From FEN-1219 sp963810755 (lineage in GTDB: Bacteria; Pseudomonadota; Gammaproteobacteria; Steroidobacterales; Rariloculaceae): a DNA stretch of 64,000 bases. The stretch covers positions 1 through 64,000 of the forward strand of contig CAWEOP010000002.1 in assembly GCA_963810755.1 (NCBI GenBank), in the 5' to 3' direction. Both the position numbers and the translations under genes were made by a program. Below, in pieces: positions 53,047 to 62,437 of this stretch (the stretch's first letter is position 1; each line of letters starts with the position of its first letter). Under the pieces are notes generated by a model, which did no database searches, was not told the DNA's origin, and saw nothing but the letters and a program-made list of their open reading frames with translations.

Positions 53047-54391
53047 ATGTATCTCACGAAGAAGCATCTGTCTCGGCGCACGGTCCTCAGGGCCGCCGGC
53101 GTAGCGCTCGGGTTGCCGTTGCTCGACGCAATGATCCCGGCCGCGACGGCGCTCGCGCAGACCGCCGCCGCCCCGAAGCTGCGAGCCGGATTCTTCTATC
53201 TGCCGCACGGCGCGATCATGTGGAACACGCCTTACGGCGCCGAGATGGACCACTGGACACCGAGCGGCGCAGGCGCAGAGTTCAAATTGAGCCGGATTCT
53301 CGCGCCGCTCGAGACCCACAAGCGTTACGTGACGTCGTTCGGAAATATCGAGAATAGGGCGCCCCAGGGCTCGGTCCACACGCTCGTGCCTGCCACCTGG
53401 CTCAGCGGCGTGCGACCCAATGAGAAAGCGACAGGCGCGATGATGGCGCCGACGATCGACCAAATGATCGCCGAGCACATCGGGCAGGACACGGTGCTGC
53501 CGTCGCTCGAAGTGGCATCGGAAACGACGATTCAGAGCGCCGCGTGCGGAACCGGTGCGTGCTATTACAGCTCGACGTTGTCGTTCCGAAATCCCACCAC
53601 GCCGCTGCCGATGGAGTTCAATCCGCGCAAGGTGTTCGTGCAGCTCTTCGGTGCCGGCGATACACCGGAGGAGCGCGAGACGATTTCGCACCGCAAGGCG
53701 AGCGTGCTCGACATGGTCAACGGTCGTACCAACGAGCTGCAGCGCACGCTCGGGCCGCGCGATCGAGTGGTGCTCGAGGATTACCTCGAGTCCGTGCGCG
53801 AGACGGAGCGGCGCATCGCGAAGGCTTCGCAGCGGGATCTCACAGGCATCGAATTGCCGGATGCTCCGATCGGCGAGCTCCCGGACTTCGATCAGCAAGT
53901 GCGCTTGATGTTCGATCTCATCGTGCTGGCCTACCAGGCGGACGTCACGCGTGTCGCGTCCTACATCATGGTGGGCGAAGGCACGAACCGTACCTACAAC
54001 CACATCGGCGTATCCGACGCGTTTCATCCCGCTTTCCCATCACGCCAACAACATGGAACGCATCCAGAAGCTGGTGAAGGTACAGCGCTATCACGTGGAG
54101 CGGTTCGCCGAGTTCGTCGACAAGCTCGCCAAGATTCCCGACGGCGATGGGTCGTTGCTCGACCACTCGATGCTCATGTACGGGTCGAACATGAGCAACA
54201 GCGACCGCCACAACAACTATCCGTTACCGATCATCCTCGTCGGAGGCGCTCGTGGCGCGCTTCGCGGGGGTCAGCACGTGGCCTTGCCCGAGTACACGAC
54301 CTTGGCGAATTTGCACCTCACGGTGGTCAACAAGGCCGGGCTCGAGCTCAAGAGCTTGTCGGACAGCACGGGTGAGATCGCTGGCGTCTAA
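53047..54391 (+). pseudogene. DUF1552 protein, Tat substrate, one apparent frameshift
   Basis: ATG at 53047. Twin-arginine-like start 'LSRRTVLRAAGVALGLPLLD', then 'AGFFYLPHGAIMWNTP', 'VLEDYLESVRETERRIAKAS' and 'GVSDAFHP'. Near 54030 one extra base breaks the frame; the next frame continues exactly as the family does: 'LSHHANNMERIQKLVKVQRY', 'SMLMYGSNMSNSDRHNNYPL', 'AGLELKSLSDSTGEIAGV'. Joined length about 447 residues, normal for DUF1552. Partner of the upstream DUF1592-type protein. A sequencing error is a plain explanation. Confidence 0.82.
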
Positions 54392-55343
54392 CACCGGCGC
54401 GAGTCGGCAGCCGGGCGGCTCGACGAGCCGCAGGGCCGTGCTTCGCGGCATTGCGGGCGGAGCGGCCGGATTGTGCCTCCCGCCGTTCGCGAGCGTCGGC
54501 TTCGCCGCGGAAGGAATCGTTCCGACGCGCGTGACATCCGAGCTCACGTTGCTGAGTGGCGCGGGCGGTAACGTGCTCGTGCTCGCAACGGAAACCGGCA
54601 AGGCGATCGTCGACAGCGGTGCCGCGGCATCGAGTCGCGCGCTGCTTGCGGCGCTCGACGAACTGCCCGGAGGGCGCGTCGCGACCCTGTTCAACACGCA
54701 CTGGCATCTCGACCAAGTCGGCTCCAACGGTGCGTTGGGAGCAGCGGGCGCCACGATCATCGCTCACGAGAAGACGCGCCAACGCCTCAGCACGGGGTAT
54801 TACGTGCCCGCGGAGGACCGCTACGAGCAGCCGCTGCCCGCGGCAGGCCGGCCCACGCAAACCTTCTACACGAACGACGCGACGAAAGTCGGGAACCGGC
54901 GCGTCGAGTATGGCTATCTGATCGAAGCGCATACCGACGGCGACATCTATGTGTCTTTCCCGGATTCGAACGTCATCGCGGTCGGCGACGTCGTATCGCT
55001 GCAGCGCGATCCGGAGCTCGACTGGTTCGGCGGCGGATGGCTCGGCGGGCGCGTCGACGCTCTCGCGCGATTGCTCGAGCTCAGCGATCGGAGCACGCGC
55101 TTCGTCCCAAGCTACGGGCCGGTCATCGGCCGCCCGGAGGTTCAAGCCGAGCACGACATGATGCTCAAGCTGTTCGAACGCATGGTCGAGCACGTACGCC
55201 TCGGCGAGAGTGCGAAGGACATACTGGCTGCGGGCGTATTGGACGGTCTTGGCCGCACGTTCGAGGATCCGTACGAGTTCCTGTACGACGTGCACAAAGG
55301 CTTCTGGGCACATCACAACAAGCTGATGCCCGATGTCGTCTAG
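54372..55343 (+). CDS. Tat-exported metallo-beta-lactamase fold protein with HxHxDQ motif
   Basis: 323 residues from a GTG at 54372 that overlaps the DUF1552 stop by 20 bases. Tat signal 'TSRRAVLRGIAGGAAGLCL'. The metal motif reads 'NTHWHLDQVGSN': the two His and Asp remain but the last His of HxHxDH is Gln. Later ligands are 'EAHTDGDIYV' and 'GDVVSL'. The second zinc site is probably changed or empty. Contrast the complete motif in the protein at 25368. Coupled by overlap to the DUF1592-DUF1552 genes, so perhaps part of the same pathway. Confidence 0.85.
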   Translation: MRSLASNTGASRQPGGSTSRRAVLRGIAGGAAGLCLPPFASVGFAAEGIVPTRVTSELTLLSGAGGNVLVLATETGKAIVDSGAAASSRALLAALDELPGGRVATLFNTHWHLDQVGSNGALGAAGATIIAHEKTRQRLSTGYYVPAEDRYEQPLPAAGRPTQTFYTNDATKVGNRRVEYGYLIEAHTDGDIYVSFPDSNVIAVGDVVSLQRDPELDWFGGGWLGGRVDALARLLELSDRSTRFVPSYGPVIGRPEVQAEHDMMLKLFERMVEHVRLGESAKDILAAGVLDGLGRTFEDPYEFLYDVHKGFWAHHNKLMPDVV

Positions 55344-55382
55344 TCCGCGTTCTCCCCGCATCTCGAATGGAGCGAGGATGTT

Positions 55383-56939
55383 ATGAAAAAACTGGTGCCC
55401 GCGGTGTTGGCGGTGTTTTCCTCGGGGGCGGTGCTCGCGGACAGCCCGATCGCCGATCTGATTCAGAACGGCCGCCGCGATGCCGCGGTCGAGCTCATCG
55501 ACAAGGGCGGCGACGTGAACGCGGCTCAGGGCGATGGCGCGACGCCGCTGCATTGGGCTGCCTACAAGATCGACCTCGAGCTCGTGAAAATGCTGCTCGC
55601 TCGCGGCGCGAAACCCGACGTCGCGAACCGTTACGGGTCGACGCCGCTCACGGAGGCCGTCAAGGCCGCGAATCCCAAGCTGGTCAATATGCTGCTCGAG
55701 GCCGGTGCCGACGCCAACGCACCCAATCTCGACGGCGAGACGGCGTTGATGTTGGCGGCGCGCACGGGCTCGCTCGAAGTAGCCAAGCTTCTCGTTGCGC
55801 ACGGCGCAGATGTCAACGCTCGCGAATCGTGGCGCGAGCAGACCGCGCTCATGTGGGCGGCCGAGGGCGCGTACGGCGAGCTCACTCGGTTCCTCGTGGA
55901 GCACGGCGCCGATGTGCGTGCGCGTGCCGCCGCGAACGACTGGGGCGTGCAGATCACCTCCGAGCCGCGAGCACAGTATCGGCCGACGGGCGGGCTCACT
56001 CCGTTGTTGTTCGCGGCTCGATCCGGCTGCGCGGAGTGTGCACGTGCGATTCTCGCGGGCGGCGAAGACATCGATAGGCCGACGCCGGATGGCGTGACGG
56101 CGCTGATGTTGGCGATCGACAATTTCGAGTTCGATACCGCAAAGGTGTTGCTCGAAGCGGGCGCGAATCCGCAGTTGTCGGACTGGTGGGGGCGCACGGC
56201 GCTCTATCTCGCGGTCGACATGAAGGACTATGTCCCGCGCACGCCCGCCTACCCGCGGTCGGCCGCGACGACGGGGATCGACATCGTGCGGGCGCTACTC
56301 GCGGCCGGAGTGGACGTCAACACGCAACTCAACATGCATCGGCCGGGCCGCGGCGGCAACAGCCAGCGATTCACCGACGATCTTCTGACTACAGGCGCGA
56401 CGCCGTTGCTTCGCGCCGCCATCACGCACGATCACGAGGTCATGCGTGCGCTGTTGGAGCACGGAGCGCGCGTCGATTTGCCTAACGTGATGGGTGTGAC
56501 GCCGCTCATGGCCGCGGCCGGTGTCGGCGTGCGCAACATCAATTTCGGCAGCAACCGCTCGCCGAACTTCGAAGGCGACGAGCACGTCGAGGACAAAGTC
56601 ATCGCATCGCTCGAGATATTGCTCGCGGCCGGGGCGGACATCGACGCGCGAGTCACGGACATTCAGAGCCGTACGGCTCGCATCGCTCGCACGAGCGGGA
56701 TGACGGAACGGGGAGGACAAACCGCGTTGTATTCCGCGGCGAGCCGCGGCTGGACCGGCGTCGTCGCGTTCTTGGTCGAGCACGGCGCGGACGTGGACAT
56801 CGTGGACGCGCTCGGCAAGTCGCCCCTCGATGTGGCTCTGGGTCGAGTCGGCGGTCGCACCGCGCCGGGCTCCGAAATCGTCGCGGAGATACTCAAGAAC
56901 GCGGGCGGCAAGACCGCCGCGGTTGCGCCCAAGCTGTGA
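55383..56939 (+). CDS. exported ankyrin-repeat protein
   Basis: 518 residues, ATG at 55383. Signal peptide cut near VLAD. Around ten ankyrin repeats, e.g. 'GATPLHWAAYKIDLELVKML', 'YGSTPLTEAVKAANPKLVNM', 'DGETALMLAARTGSLEVAKL', 'GQTALYSAASRGWTGVVAFL'; some are longer with inserted loops (about 190-215, 370-430). Periplasmic scaffold for protein binding. Ankyrin genes often follow DUF1592/DUF1552 pairs, so it likely serves that set. Confidence 0.9.
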   Translation: MKKLVPAVLAVFSSGAVLADSPIADLIQNGRRDAAVELIDKGGDVNAAQGDGATPLHWAAYKIDLELVKMLLARGAKPDVANRYGSTPLTEAVKAANPKLVNMLLEAGADANAPNLDGETALMLAARTGSLEVAKLLVAHGADVNARESWREQTALMWAAEGAYGELTRFLVEHGADVRARAAANDWGVQITSEPRAQYRPTGGLTPLLFAARSGCAECARAILAGGEDIDRPTPDGVTALMLAIDNFEFDTAKVLLEAGANPQLSDWWGRTALYLAVDMKDYVPRTPAYPRSAATTGIDIVRALLAAGVDVNTQLNMHRPGRGGNSQRFTDDLLTTGATPLLRAAITHDHEVMRALLEHGARVDLPNVMGVTPLMAAAGVGVRNINFGSNRSPNFEGDEHVEDKVIASLEILLAAGADIDARVTDIQSRTARIARTSGMTERGGQTALYSAASRGWTGVVAFLVEHGADVDIVDALGKSPLDVALGRVGGRTAPGSEIVAEILKNAGGKTAAVAPKL

Positions 56940-56955
56940 GCTTATAGGCGCAGCC

Positions 56956-57531
56956 TTATTCCACGATCTGCCAAGCGCCGGGCTGAGCCTGGCACGCGAC
57001 ACCGTGCTCCGAGGACTTGGCTTTGCCGGTGACCGTCACGAGCGTGAACTCGCGGCACGGCGCGCCATCGCGTTGGCGATCGGCGCCGGGCGACATCTCA
57101 TACCGCACGTGGGTCGTCTCGTTGGTCCAAGTGACTCGCTGTCCGGACTTCGCGATTTCGAGCGCATGACCGAAGCAGCCGCGATCGGCCTCGTCGAGCT
57201 CGTGGCCGATGCGATTGCCGATCGCCGCGCCGGCGATCACGCCGATGATCGTCGCGACGGTTCTGTTTTCCGGCGACGCGACATGCGCAGCGACCGCACC
57301 GCCGACGAGACCGCCAATCACGGTGGCTATCGCCTCGCGATTGCAGGTACCCGACGAGATGTCGAAGTCACGCTCCCACTGCTGTCCGGAATAGCCCACG
57401 TAGTAGGGATCATGCTTTTTCCTCCAGCCATGAGCGGGCGCATGACTCGGCGGATCGGCAGCGGCAGGCAGTGCCAACGTGGCGACGAGCAAGGACAGCA
57501 GACATGGGCCGGCTTTGGCAACGAGGCGCAT
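56956..57531 (-). CDS. exported glycine-zipper protein (surface antigen-like)
   Basis: 191 residues. Signal peptide ends AAAD. The middle has the glycine-zipper pair 'ATVIGGLVGGAVAAHVAS' and 'TIIGVIAGAAIGNRIGHELD', as in the 17-kDa antigen family, followed by a small C-terminal domain with 'GQRVTWTNETTHVRYEMSP' and two Cys. Outer-membrane or periplasmic; function unknown. Convergent with the ankyrin gene, 16 bases apart. Confidence 0.85.
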   Translation of the reverse strand: MRLVAKAGPCLLSLLVATLALPAAADPPSHAPAHGWRKKHDPYYVGYSGQQWERDFDISSGTCNREAIATVIGGLVGGAVAAHVASPENRTVATIIGVIAGAAIGNRIGHELDEADRGCFGHALEIAKSGQRVTWTNETTHVRYEMSPGADRQRDGAPCREFTLVTVTGKAKSSEHGVACQAQPGAWQIVE

Positions 57532-57756
57532 GATTCGAGCTCCACAGTAGGCGGATAGCCATTGTCGGGCGGCCGCCGAGTAGTGAATGAGATCTGGGTC
57601 GCATTGCTTCGAACGCCATTACGGTGCGACGGCCAGTGGCGGCGCCGCGCTCGCCGTGGCGAGTCGCTTGAAGCCGGTGCCGGTAGGTCGCAGAATCGCC
57701 TCAGAATCCGGCGGCGGCCACTCATCATCCAAGGCCGCACAATAGGGGGGGAGCTC

Positions 57757-60153
57757 ATGGCTTACACGCTTCTGGGTCGAGATTTCACGCCTCCCGATAT
57801 TCGGGCGAAGGTCACGGGTCGCGCCAGATACGCCGAGGACTTCCGCGCCGAAGGCATGCTGTTCTGCCGCCTGCTGACGAGCACGATGCCGCACGCTCGC
57901 GTCACGATCGACGCCTCCGAGGCGCTCGCGATGGACGGCGTCGTGGCCGTGCTCACCGCCGACGACTTGCCGGCCGCTGCGGCCCCCGCCGAGCCGATAC
58001 TCACGAACGAGCCGATGTTCGTCGGCGATCGCATCTTGGCAGTCGCGGCGCGCAGCGAGGCGCTCGCCCAAGAGGCTATCGACCGCATCAAGGTGCAATA
58101 CGAAGAGTTGCCGTTCGTCATCGATCCGCTCGTCAGCCTCTATCCCAGCGGCGCCAACGCGCGCACCGACGGCAATGTGATCTCTCGCCAGGCCGTGCAG
58201 ACGGTCAAGTGGACGGCAGGCGATTTCGCGGCGGCAAGCGAGCAGCAGCTGCCCGCGGGTGCCGCGGCCGACGAGTGGTCGTTCGGCGATGTCGACGCCG
58301 GAATGGCCGCCGCGAAGCTCGTGCTCGACGAATCGTTCGTGACGGCCGCGTTGGCGCATCACTGCCTCGAGCCGCGCAGCTGCATGGCCTATTGGCAGAA
58401 CGACAAGTGTTTCGTCTACGGCTCCACACAGAGCCAGACCGCCGTGGTTCCCAATCTCGCGCGGCTAGCCAACATCGAGCCCGATAATCTCGTCTACATC
58501 GCGGAGTACTGCGGCGGCGGTTTCGGCTCCAAAATCAACGCGTATCCGGTGATGGGCGTGCCGATTTACATGGCCAAGAAGACCGGCATGCCGGTGATGA
58601 TGCGTGTGAGCCGCGCCGAGGAAGCGATGTTCGGTTCCTCGCGGCCCGCATTTCAGGGTCGCATCAAGATCGGGTTCCGCGCCGACGGCCGCGTCACGGC
58701 AGTGGATCTGTATGTCGTGCAACAGAACGGACCATACTCGGGCGGCGGCGACCTCGGCGGTGCGGCGGGTGCCGTGTCGCTGCTCTATCAGCCGCCGGCC
58801 ATGCGCTACCGCGGCATCGCCGTGAGCACCAACACCACGCCGACCGGCGCGCAACGCGGTCCGGGCCAGAATCAGATCGCGGGCGCCATCGAGCCGCTGC
58901 TCGACAAGGCCGCCAAAACGCTCGGCATCGATCGCGTCGCACTGCGGCGCATCAACGCCGCGGATAGCGGCGGCAAGTTCGATTCGACACAGGGCCCAGT
59001 CACGAGCGCCCATCAGCGCGAAGCACTCGACCGCGGGGCGGCCGCGTTCGACTGGGAGAATAGAAAGAGCCGCAGCGGACGAACGCGCGGGTCGAAGGTC
59101 ACGGGTGTCGGTATCGGCCAAGCGTTTCACGCGGCCGGCCGCGGCGGTCTGGACGGCATCGTGCGCATCACACCGGACGGCAAGCTGCATATCCATTGCG
59201 GCGTGGGCAATCTCGGCACGTATTCATACGCGTCCACGTCACGCGTCGCTGCCGAAGTGCTCAAGTGCGGATGGGAAAGCTGCGTGATCGAGCGCGGCGA
59301 CACGCGTTTGGGCCTGCCGTGGTCCTCGCCGCAGTCCGGCAGCAACACCTCGTTCACGATGTCTCGTGCTACCTATGCAGGAGCGATGGACGCGCTCGCG
59401 AAGCTCAAGGAGATCGCGGCGACGACGCTCGGCGGAAACGCGGACGACTACGACGTCGCGGACGAAACCGTGTTCGCGAAGCAGGATCGCAACCGCAGCA
59501 TGACCTACGCGGCCGCTGCACAGCGGGCCATCGAGCTCGGGGGACGCTACAGCGGTCAGCAAGTGCCGGACGATATTCACGCGGTCACGAAGAGCGCGGT
59601 CGCCGTCATCGCGGGCACGGGCTTGATCGGCGTCGCGAAGGACAACGTCGCCGTGACGGGGACGGTGCCGGCGATTGCTGTGGGCTTCGTCGAAATCGAG
59701 CTCGATAAAGAAACCGGCCGGGTCGAAATCGTCGACTACCTCGGCGTCGCGGACTGCGGCACCGTGCTGCATCCGATGGGCCTGAACGCGCAAATTAGAA
59801 GCGGCGCGGTCATGGGGTTCGGCATGGCGCTCTCCGAGAGGCACATCTACGATCCGCAGAACGGTCTGCCCGGAAATACAGGCCTCTACCAGGCGAAACC
59901 ACAGTCCTATCTCGATGCGCCTTCGGGCATGCGAACCCTCGCGGTCGACATCCAGGATCCGCAGAATCCCGTCGGGGCAAAGGGCATAGGCGAGCCCGTC
60001 GAAGGATGCGCGACGGCGGCTCTGCTCGCGGCGATCGCCGACGCGCTCGGCGGGCACTACTTCAACCGTACGCCCGTGCTGCCCGACATGATCGTCAACG
60101 CCGCAGCCGGCCGGCCGCAATCGCACAAAGCGTTGCAGGTCAGCACAGCGTAG
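57757..60153 (+). CDS. xanthine dehydrogenase family, molybdopterin-binding subunit (lone)
   Basis: 798 residues from the ATG at 57757 with a G-rich ribosome site six bases upstream. 'KVTGRARYAEDFRAEGMLFC' is the standard start; 'YCGGGFGSKINAYPVMGVPI' (substrate and cofactor region), 'PTGAQRGPGQNQIAGAIEPL', 'VGNLGTYSYASTSRVAAEVL' and the catalytic Glu in 'GAKGIGEPVEGCA' are present. These enzymes hydroxylate heterocycles or aldehydes. The FAD and [2Fe-2S] subunits that normally lie in the same operon are absent on both sides, so partners must come from elsewhere. No signal peptide. Confidence 0.9.
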   Translation: MAYTLLGRDFTPPDIRAKVTGRARYAEDFRAEGMLFCRLLTSTMPHARVTIDASEALAMDGVVAVLTADDLPAAAAPAEPILTNEPMFVGDRILAVAARSEALAQEAIDRIKVQYEELPFVIDPLVSLYPSGANARTDGNVISRQAVQTVKWTAGDFAAASEQQLPAGAAADEWSFGDVDAGMAAAKLVLDESFVTAALAHHCLEPRSCMAYWQNDKCFVYGSTQSQTAVVPNLARLANIEPDNLVYIAEYCGGGFGSKINAYPVMGVPIYMAKKTGMPVMMRVSRAEEAMFGSSRPAFQGRIKIGFRADGRVTAVDLYVVQQNGPYSGGGDLGGAAGAVSLLYQPPAMRYRGIAVSTNTTPTGAQRGPGQNQIAGAIEPLLDKAAKTLGIDRVALRRINAADSGGKFDSTQGPVTSAHQREALDRGAAAFDWENRKSRSGRTRGSKVTGVGIGQAFHAAGRGGLDGIVRITPDGKLHIHCGVGNLGTYSYASTSRVAAEVLKCGWESCVIERGDTRLGLPWSSPQSGSNTSFTMSRATYAGAMDALAKLKEIAATTLGGNADDYDVADETVFAKQDRNRSMTYAAAAQRAIELGGRYSGQQVPDDIHAVTKSAVAVIAGTGLIGVAKDNVAVTGTVPAIAVGFVEIELDKETGRVEIVDYLGVADCGTVLHPMGLNAQIRSGAVMGFGMALSERHIYDPQNGLPGNTGLYQAKPQSYLDAPSGMRTLAVDIQDPQNPVGAKGIGEPVEGCATAALLAAIADALGGHYFNRTPVLPDMIVNAAAGRPQSHKALQVSTA

Positions 60154-60260
60154 GCGGTCGGGATCATCCGCGTAGGGACAGAGGTCTCCCGCAATAAAGA
60201 ACAAGCGAGCGAGGGATCGCTCTCTCGGTGCTTGGCAACGCGATCCGAGCTCGGGAGAGC

Positions 60261-61115
60261 TCAGTGTGCTCGACGCGCCGGCGGCGGAGCTCGCCAACGC
60301 GGCGCGTTTGCGATTTCAGTGCGCTCGGCCGCTTCCGAGCGCCGATCACTGACCGCGATGCCGACGTTGTGCGAAATCACTGTGTGAAGGTGGTTCTGTT
60401 CGCAGAACGTCTCGAACGGATTGCGCTGGAAGGGGTTCTTTAGGCTCACGATAGTCCGCACGTCATGCGACGAGATTGCGCCGCTCGGGCTCAGATGGGG
60501 AAGCGCCGTTTCGTACTCCCACATCATGTGCTCGTAGGTGTGCAAGCTGTCGTGATGGAAAAGATCGATCTGGCGCAGCTCGGCCAATAGTCGCGGCAAC
60601 TCGCGTTTCGAGTCACCGATGACCAAGTGCCACCGGTCCCTCAGATTGAGCGGAACAAAGAAGTCGTTTGGCGGCTCATTCGGGGTGTTGCCGAGATCGA
60701 TGCTATAGAGCGCGCCGCAACGATTTGCCTTCAGTGCGTGCAGGATGTACGCGCTCGAAACGCCGTAACAGACGCCCGTCTCGACGACGACGCTCGGTTT
60801 GAGCGCCCGCACCAGAAAGTAGATGGTTTCACAATCGACCACGGGAGTGGAGCCGAGCCGGTACGGACCTCGAAACTCGCGCAACTCGGAGCGGCGACGC
60901 TCCATCCACGCGCCGATTCCGGAGCATTTGTATTCGGCGAGTATTCGCTGAGTATCGGCATCGAATTCGTTCGACAGAAAGCCGACTAGGAGCTCGCGTT
61001 CCTTGGCGTCGCTCAGGCGTGCGAGTCGCGCGTTTTCGACAAGCCTTCGAACCGCGCGTAGAGGATGCCGAATCGTCTTCTTGAGGAGCGTAGCGGTCGG
61101 TATGGAATCAATCAT
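60261..61115 (-). CDS. class I SAM methyltransferase (Methyltransf_24 type)
   Basis: 284 residues from the ATG at 61115, AAGGAT upstream. 'VVVETGVCYGVSSAYILHAL' is the SAM site, followed by 'ALYSIDLG', 'IDLFHHDSLHTYEHMMWEYE' (likely metal or catalytic His/Asp) and 'LSPSGAISSHDV'. Typical of O-methyltransferases acting on sugars or antibiotics and found near polysaccharide genes; none are visible here. The last 25 residues are low quality. Confidence 0.85.
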   Translation of the reverse strand: MIDSIPTATLLKKTIRHPLRAVRRLVENARLARLSDAKERELLVGFLSNEFDADTQRILAEYKCSGIGAWMERRRSELREFRGPYRLGSTPVVDCETIYFLVRALKPSVVVETGVCYGVSSAYILHALKANRCGALYSIDLGNTPNEPPNDFFVPLNLRDRWHLVIGDSKRELPRLLAELRQIDLFHHDSLHTYEHMMWEYETALPHLSPSGAISSHDVRTIVSLKNPFQRNPFETFCEQNHLHTVISHNVGIAVSDRRSEAAERTEIANAPRWRAPPPARRAH

Positions 61116-61370
61116 CACCCATCCTTAGCTGATTGTGGAAACGACGTATCCGCAAAGCGACAGGCGCCTTCGCGGTGGCAATCCGGCCCAACGCAGCGGT
61201 TCCTGCAAGCGTCGTGCCGACGAGAGACACGGACGTCCGTCGAAGGGAATTCAGCGACTCTCGCGGCCTCGAAGTCGGCTCTTGCCGAGGGCTATCCCCG
61301 ATTTTTCAATCCGGCTCGCGAATGTTGGAAATCGCCGCTCCAGTTCGAATTCGCGCACGGTGCTTCGCCG

Positions 61371-61697
61371 TCAACCGCCTGCGCGCCTCACCGTGTACCC
61401 ACGCTGCTCTAGCGCCGCGACGATCTTGTCGCGGTGGTCTCCCTGGATTTCGATCGCCCAGTCCTTGACGGTGCCACCGCAGCCGCACAACCGCTTCAGC
61501 TGGCCGGCCAGATCCTTCAGCTCGTCCTCGGAGGCAGGGATGCCGCGGATCGTCGTGACCGCCTTCCCGCCGCGGCCTTGAGTCTCGCGGCGCACGCGCA
61601 CGATGCCGTCGCCGCGCGGTGCAGTCGGAATCGCGCGCGCCGGAACGATACGGCCCTTGCCCGTGGAGTACACAAGCTTGTCGTCGCGAGAGGTCAC
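61371..61697 (-). CDS. translation initiation factor SUI1 homologue (YciH-like)
   Basis: 108 residues. Basic N-terminal strand region, 'RVRRETQGRGGKAVTTIRGI' and 'LKRLCGCGGTVKDWAIEIQG', then 'VAALEQRGYTVRRAGG', the whole eIF1/SUI1 core. Length is that of bacterial YciH. It is thought to proofread initiation on the 30S subunit in some conditions. Single gene by spacing (24 bases from the next upstream stop). Confidence 0.92.
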   Translation of the reverse strand: MTSRDDKLVYSTGKGRIVPARAIPTAPRGDGIVRVRRETQGRGGKAVTTIRGIPASEDELKDLAGQLKRLCGCGGTVKDWAIEIQGDHRDKIVAALEQRGYTVRRAGG

Positions 61698-61721
61698 GGG
61701 GAGTAGGGAAGGCCGGACGAT

Positions 61722-62330
61722 CTAAGGTGCCGTCTTCTTCTCGAGCGGGGGCAGTCTGTAGTACTGGCGGATCGCGGGCCGCGCGGCGTCGACATTCGCG
61801 ACCACCAAGTCTTGCAGCCGCGCGATGCCTTCCGCGCGATCCGTGACGGGTTCGTCGAGCCATACCGCGCCCGACGAGATGAGCTCGGGGTCGCGGCCGT
61901 AGAACAAGTAAATAGCCATGTGGACGACGGCGATCAGATCGTCGCCGTCCGAGTTGCTGACCTTCTTTGCGAAACCGCGCATGTCGGTGAGCACCTTCGG
62001 ACTGACTTCCTTGCGCACGGAGTCGAGCGACGAGCCGGGCCCGATCGCGGCTGGGCGAATCATCAAGATGGCTTTTACGCCATTCGCCAACATCGTGTCG
62101 ACGAAGTCTTTGTTCTTCACGTCGGCCACGCTCGGTACGAGGTCGTAGCTCGTGATCGCGTCATAGTCGTGCTCGCGCGCTTTCGCAACGAGCGTGCGCT
62201 CGAACTCTGCCCTGAGGGCCGGATCATCGGTGAGCGCCACGACGGCGGACTTATAGCGAATTTCCTGGGCGATCGCGCCGCTCGCGACGGCGAGAGCCGC
62301 GCACGTACAGAGTACTCTGAGGCCCAACAT
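61722..62330 (-). CDS. exported hypothetical protein, 202 residues
   Basis: ATG at 62330 gives a clean signal peptide (cut near AIAQE); a longer frame to 62489 is unlikely because it would overlap the next gene. 'RYKSAVVALTDDPALRAEFE' then 'KAREHDYDAITSYDLVPSV' and 'FVDTMLANGVKAILMIRPAA' form a Rossmann-like alternation as in DUF4136 and lipoprotein relatives that resemble TolB N-domains. No name certain. Periplasmic. Confidence 0.72.
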   Translation of the reverse strand: MLGLRVLCTCAALAVASGAIAQEIRYKSAVVALTDDPALRAEFERTLVAKAREHDYDAITSYDLVPSVADVKNKDFVDTMLANGVKAILMIRPAAIGPGSSLDSVRKEVSPKVLTDMRGFAKKVSNSDGDDLIAVVHMAIYLFYGRDPELISSGAVWLDEPVTDRAEGIARLQDLVVANVDAARPAIRQYYRLPPLEKKTAP

Positions 62331-62437
62331 GATCGACGAGACTCCACTCCGGGTTCTGAATCGATGGTACGCCAAGATCCGATCGAATCCAGCGGTCAGG
62401 AACGACTCGGCGTAGAACGAAAAATTCCGACAGCGCG

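Noticed and set aside
51994..54027. 677-codon open frame on the minus strand
   Set aside because: Antisense to the DUF1592-type and DUF1552 genes with no domain or plausible composition.
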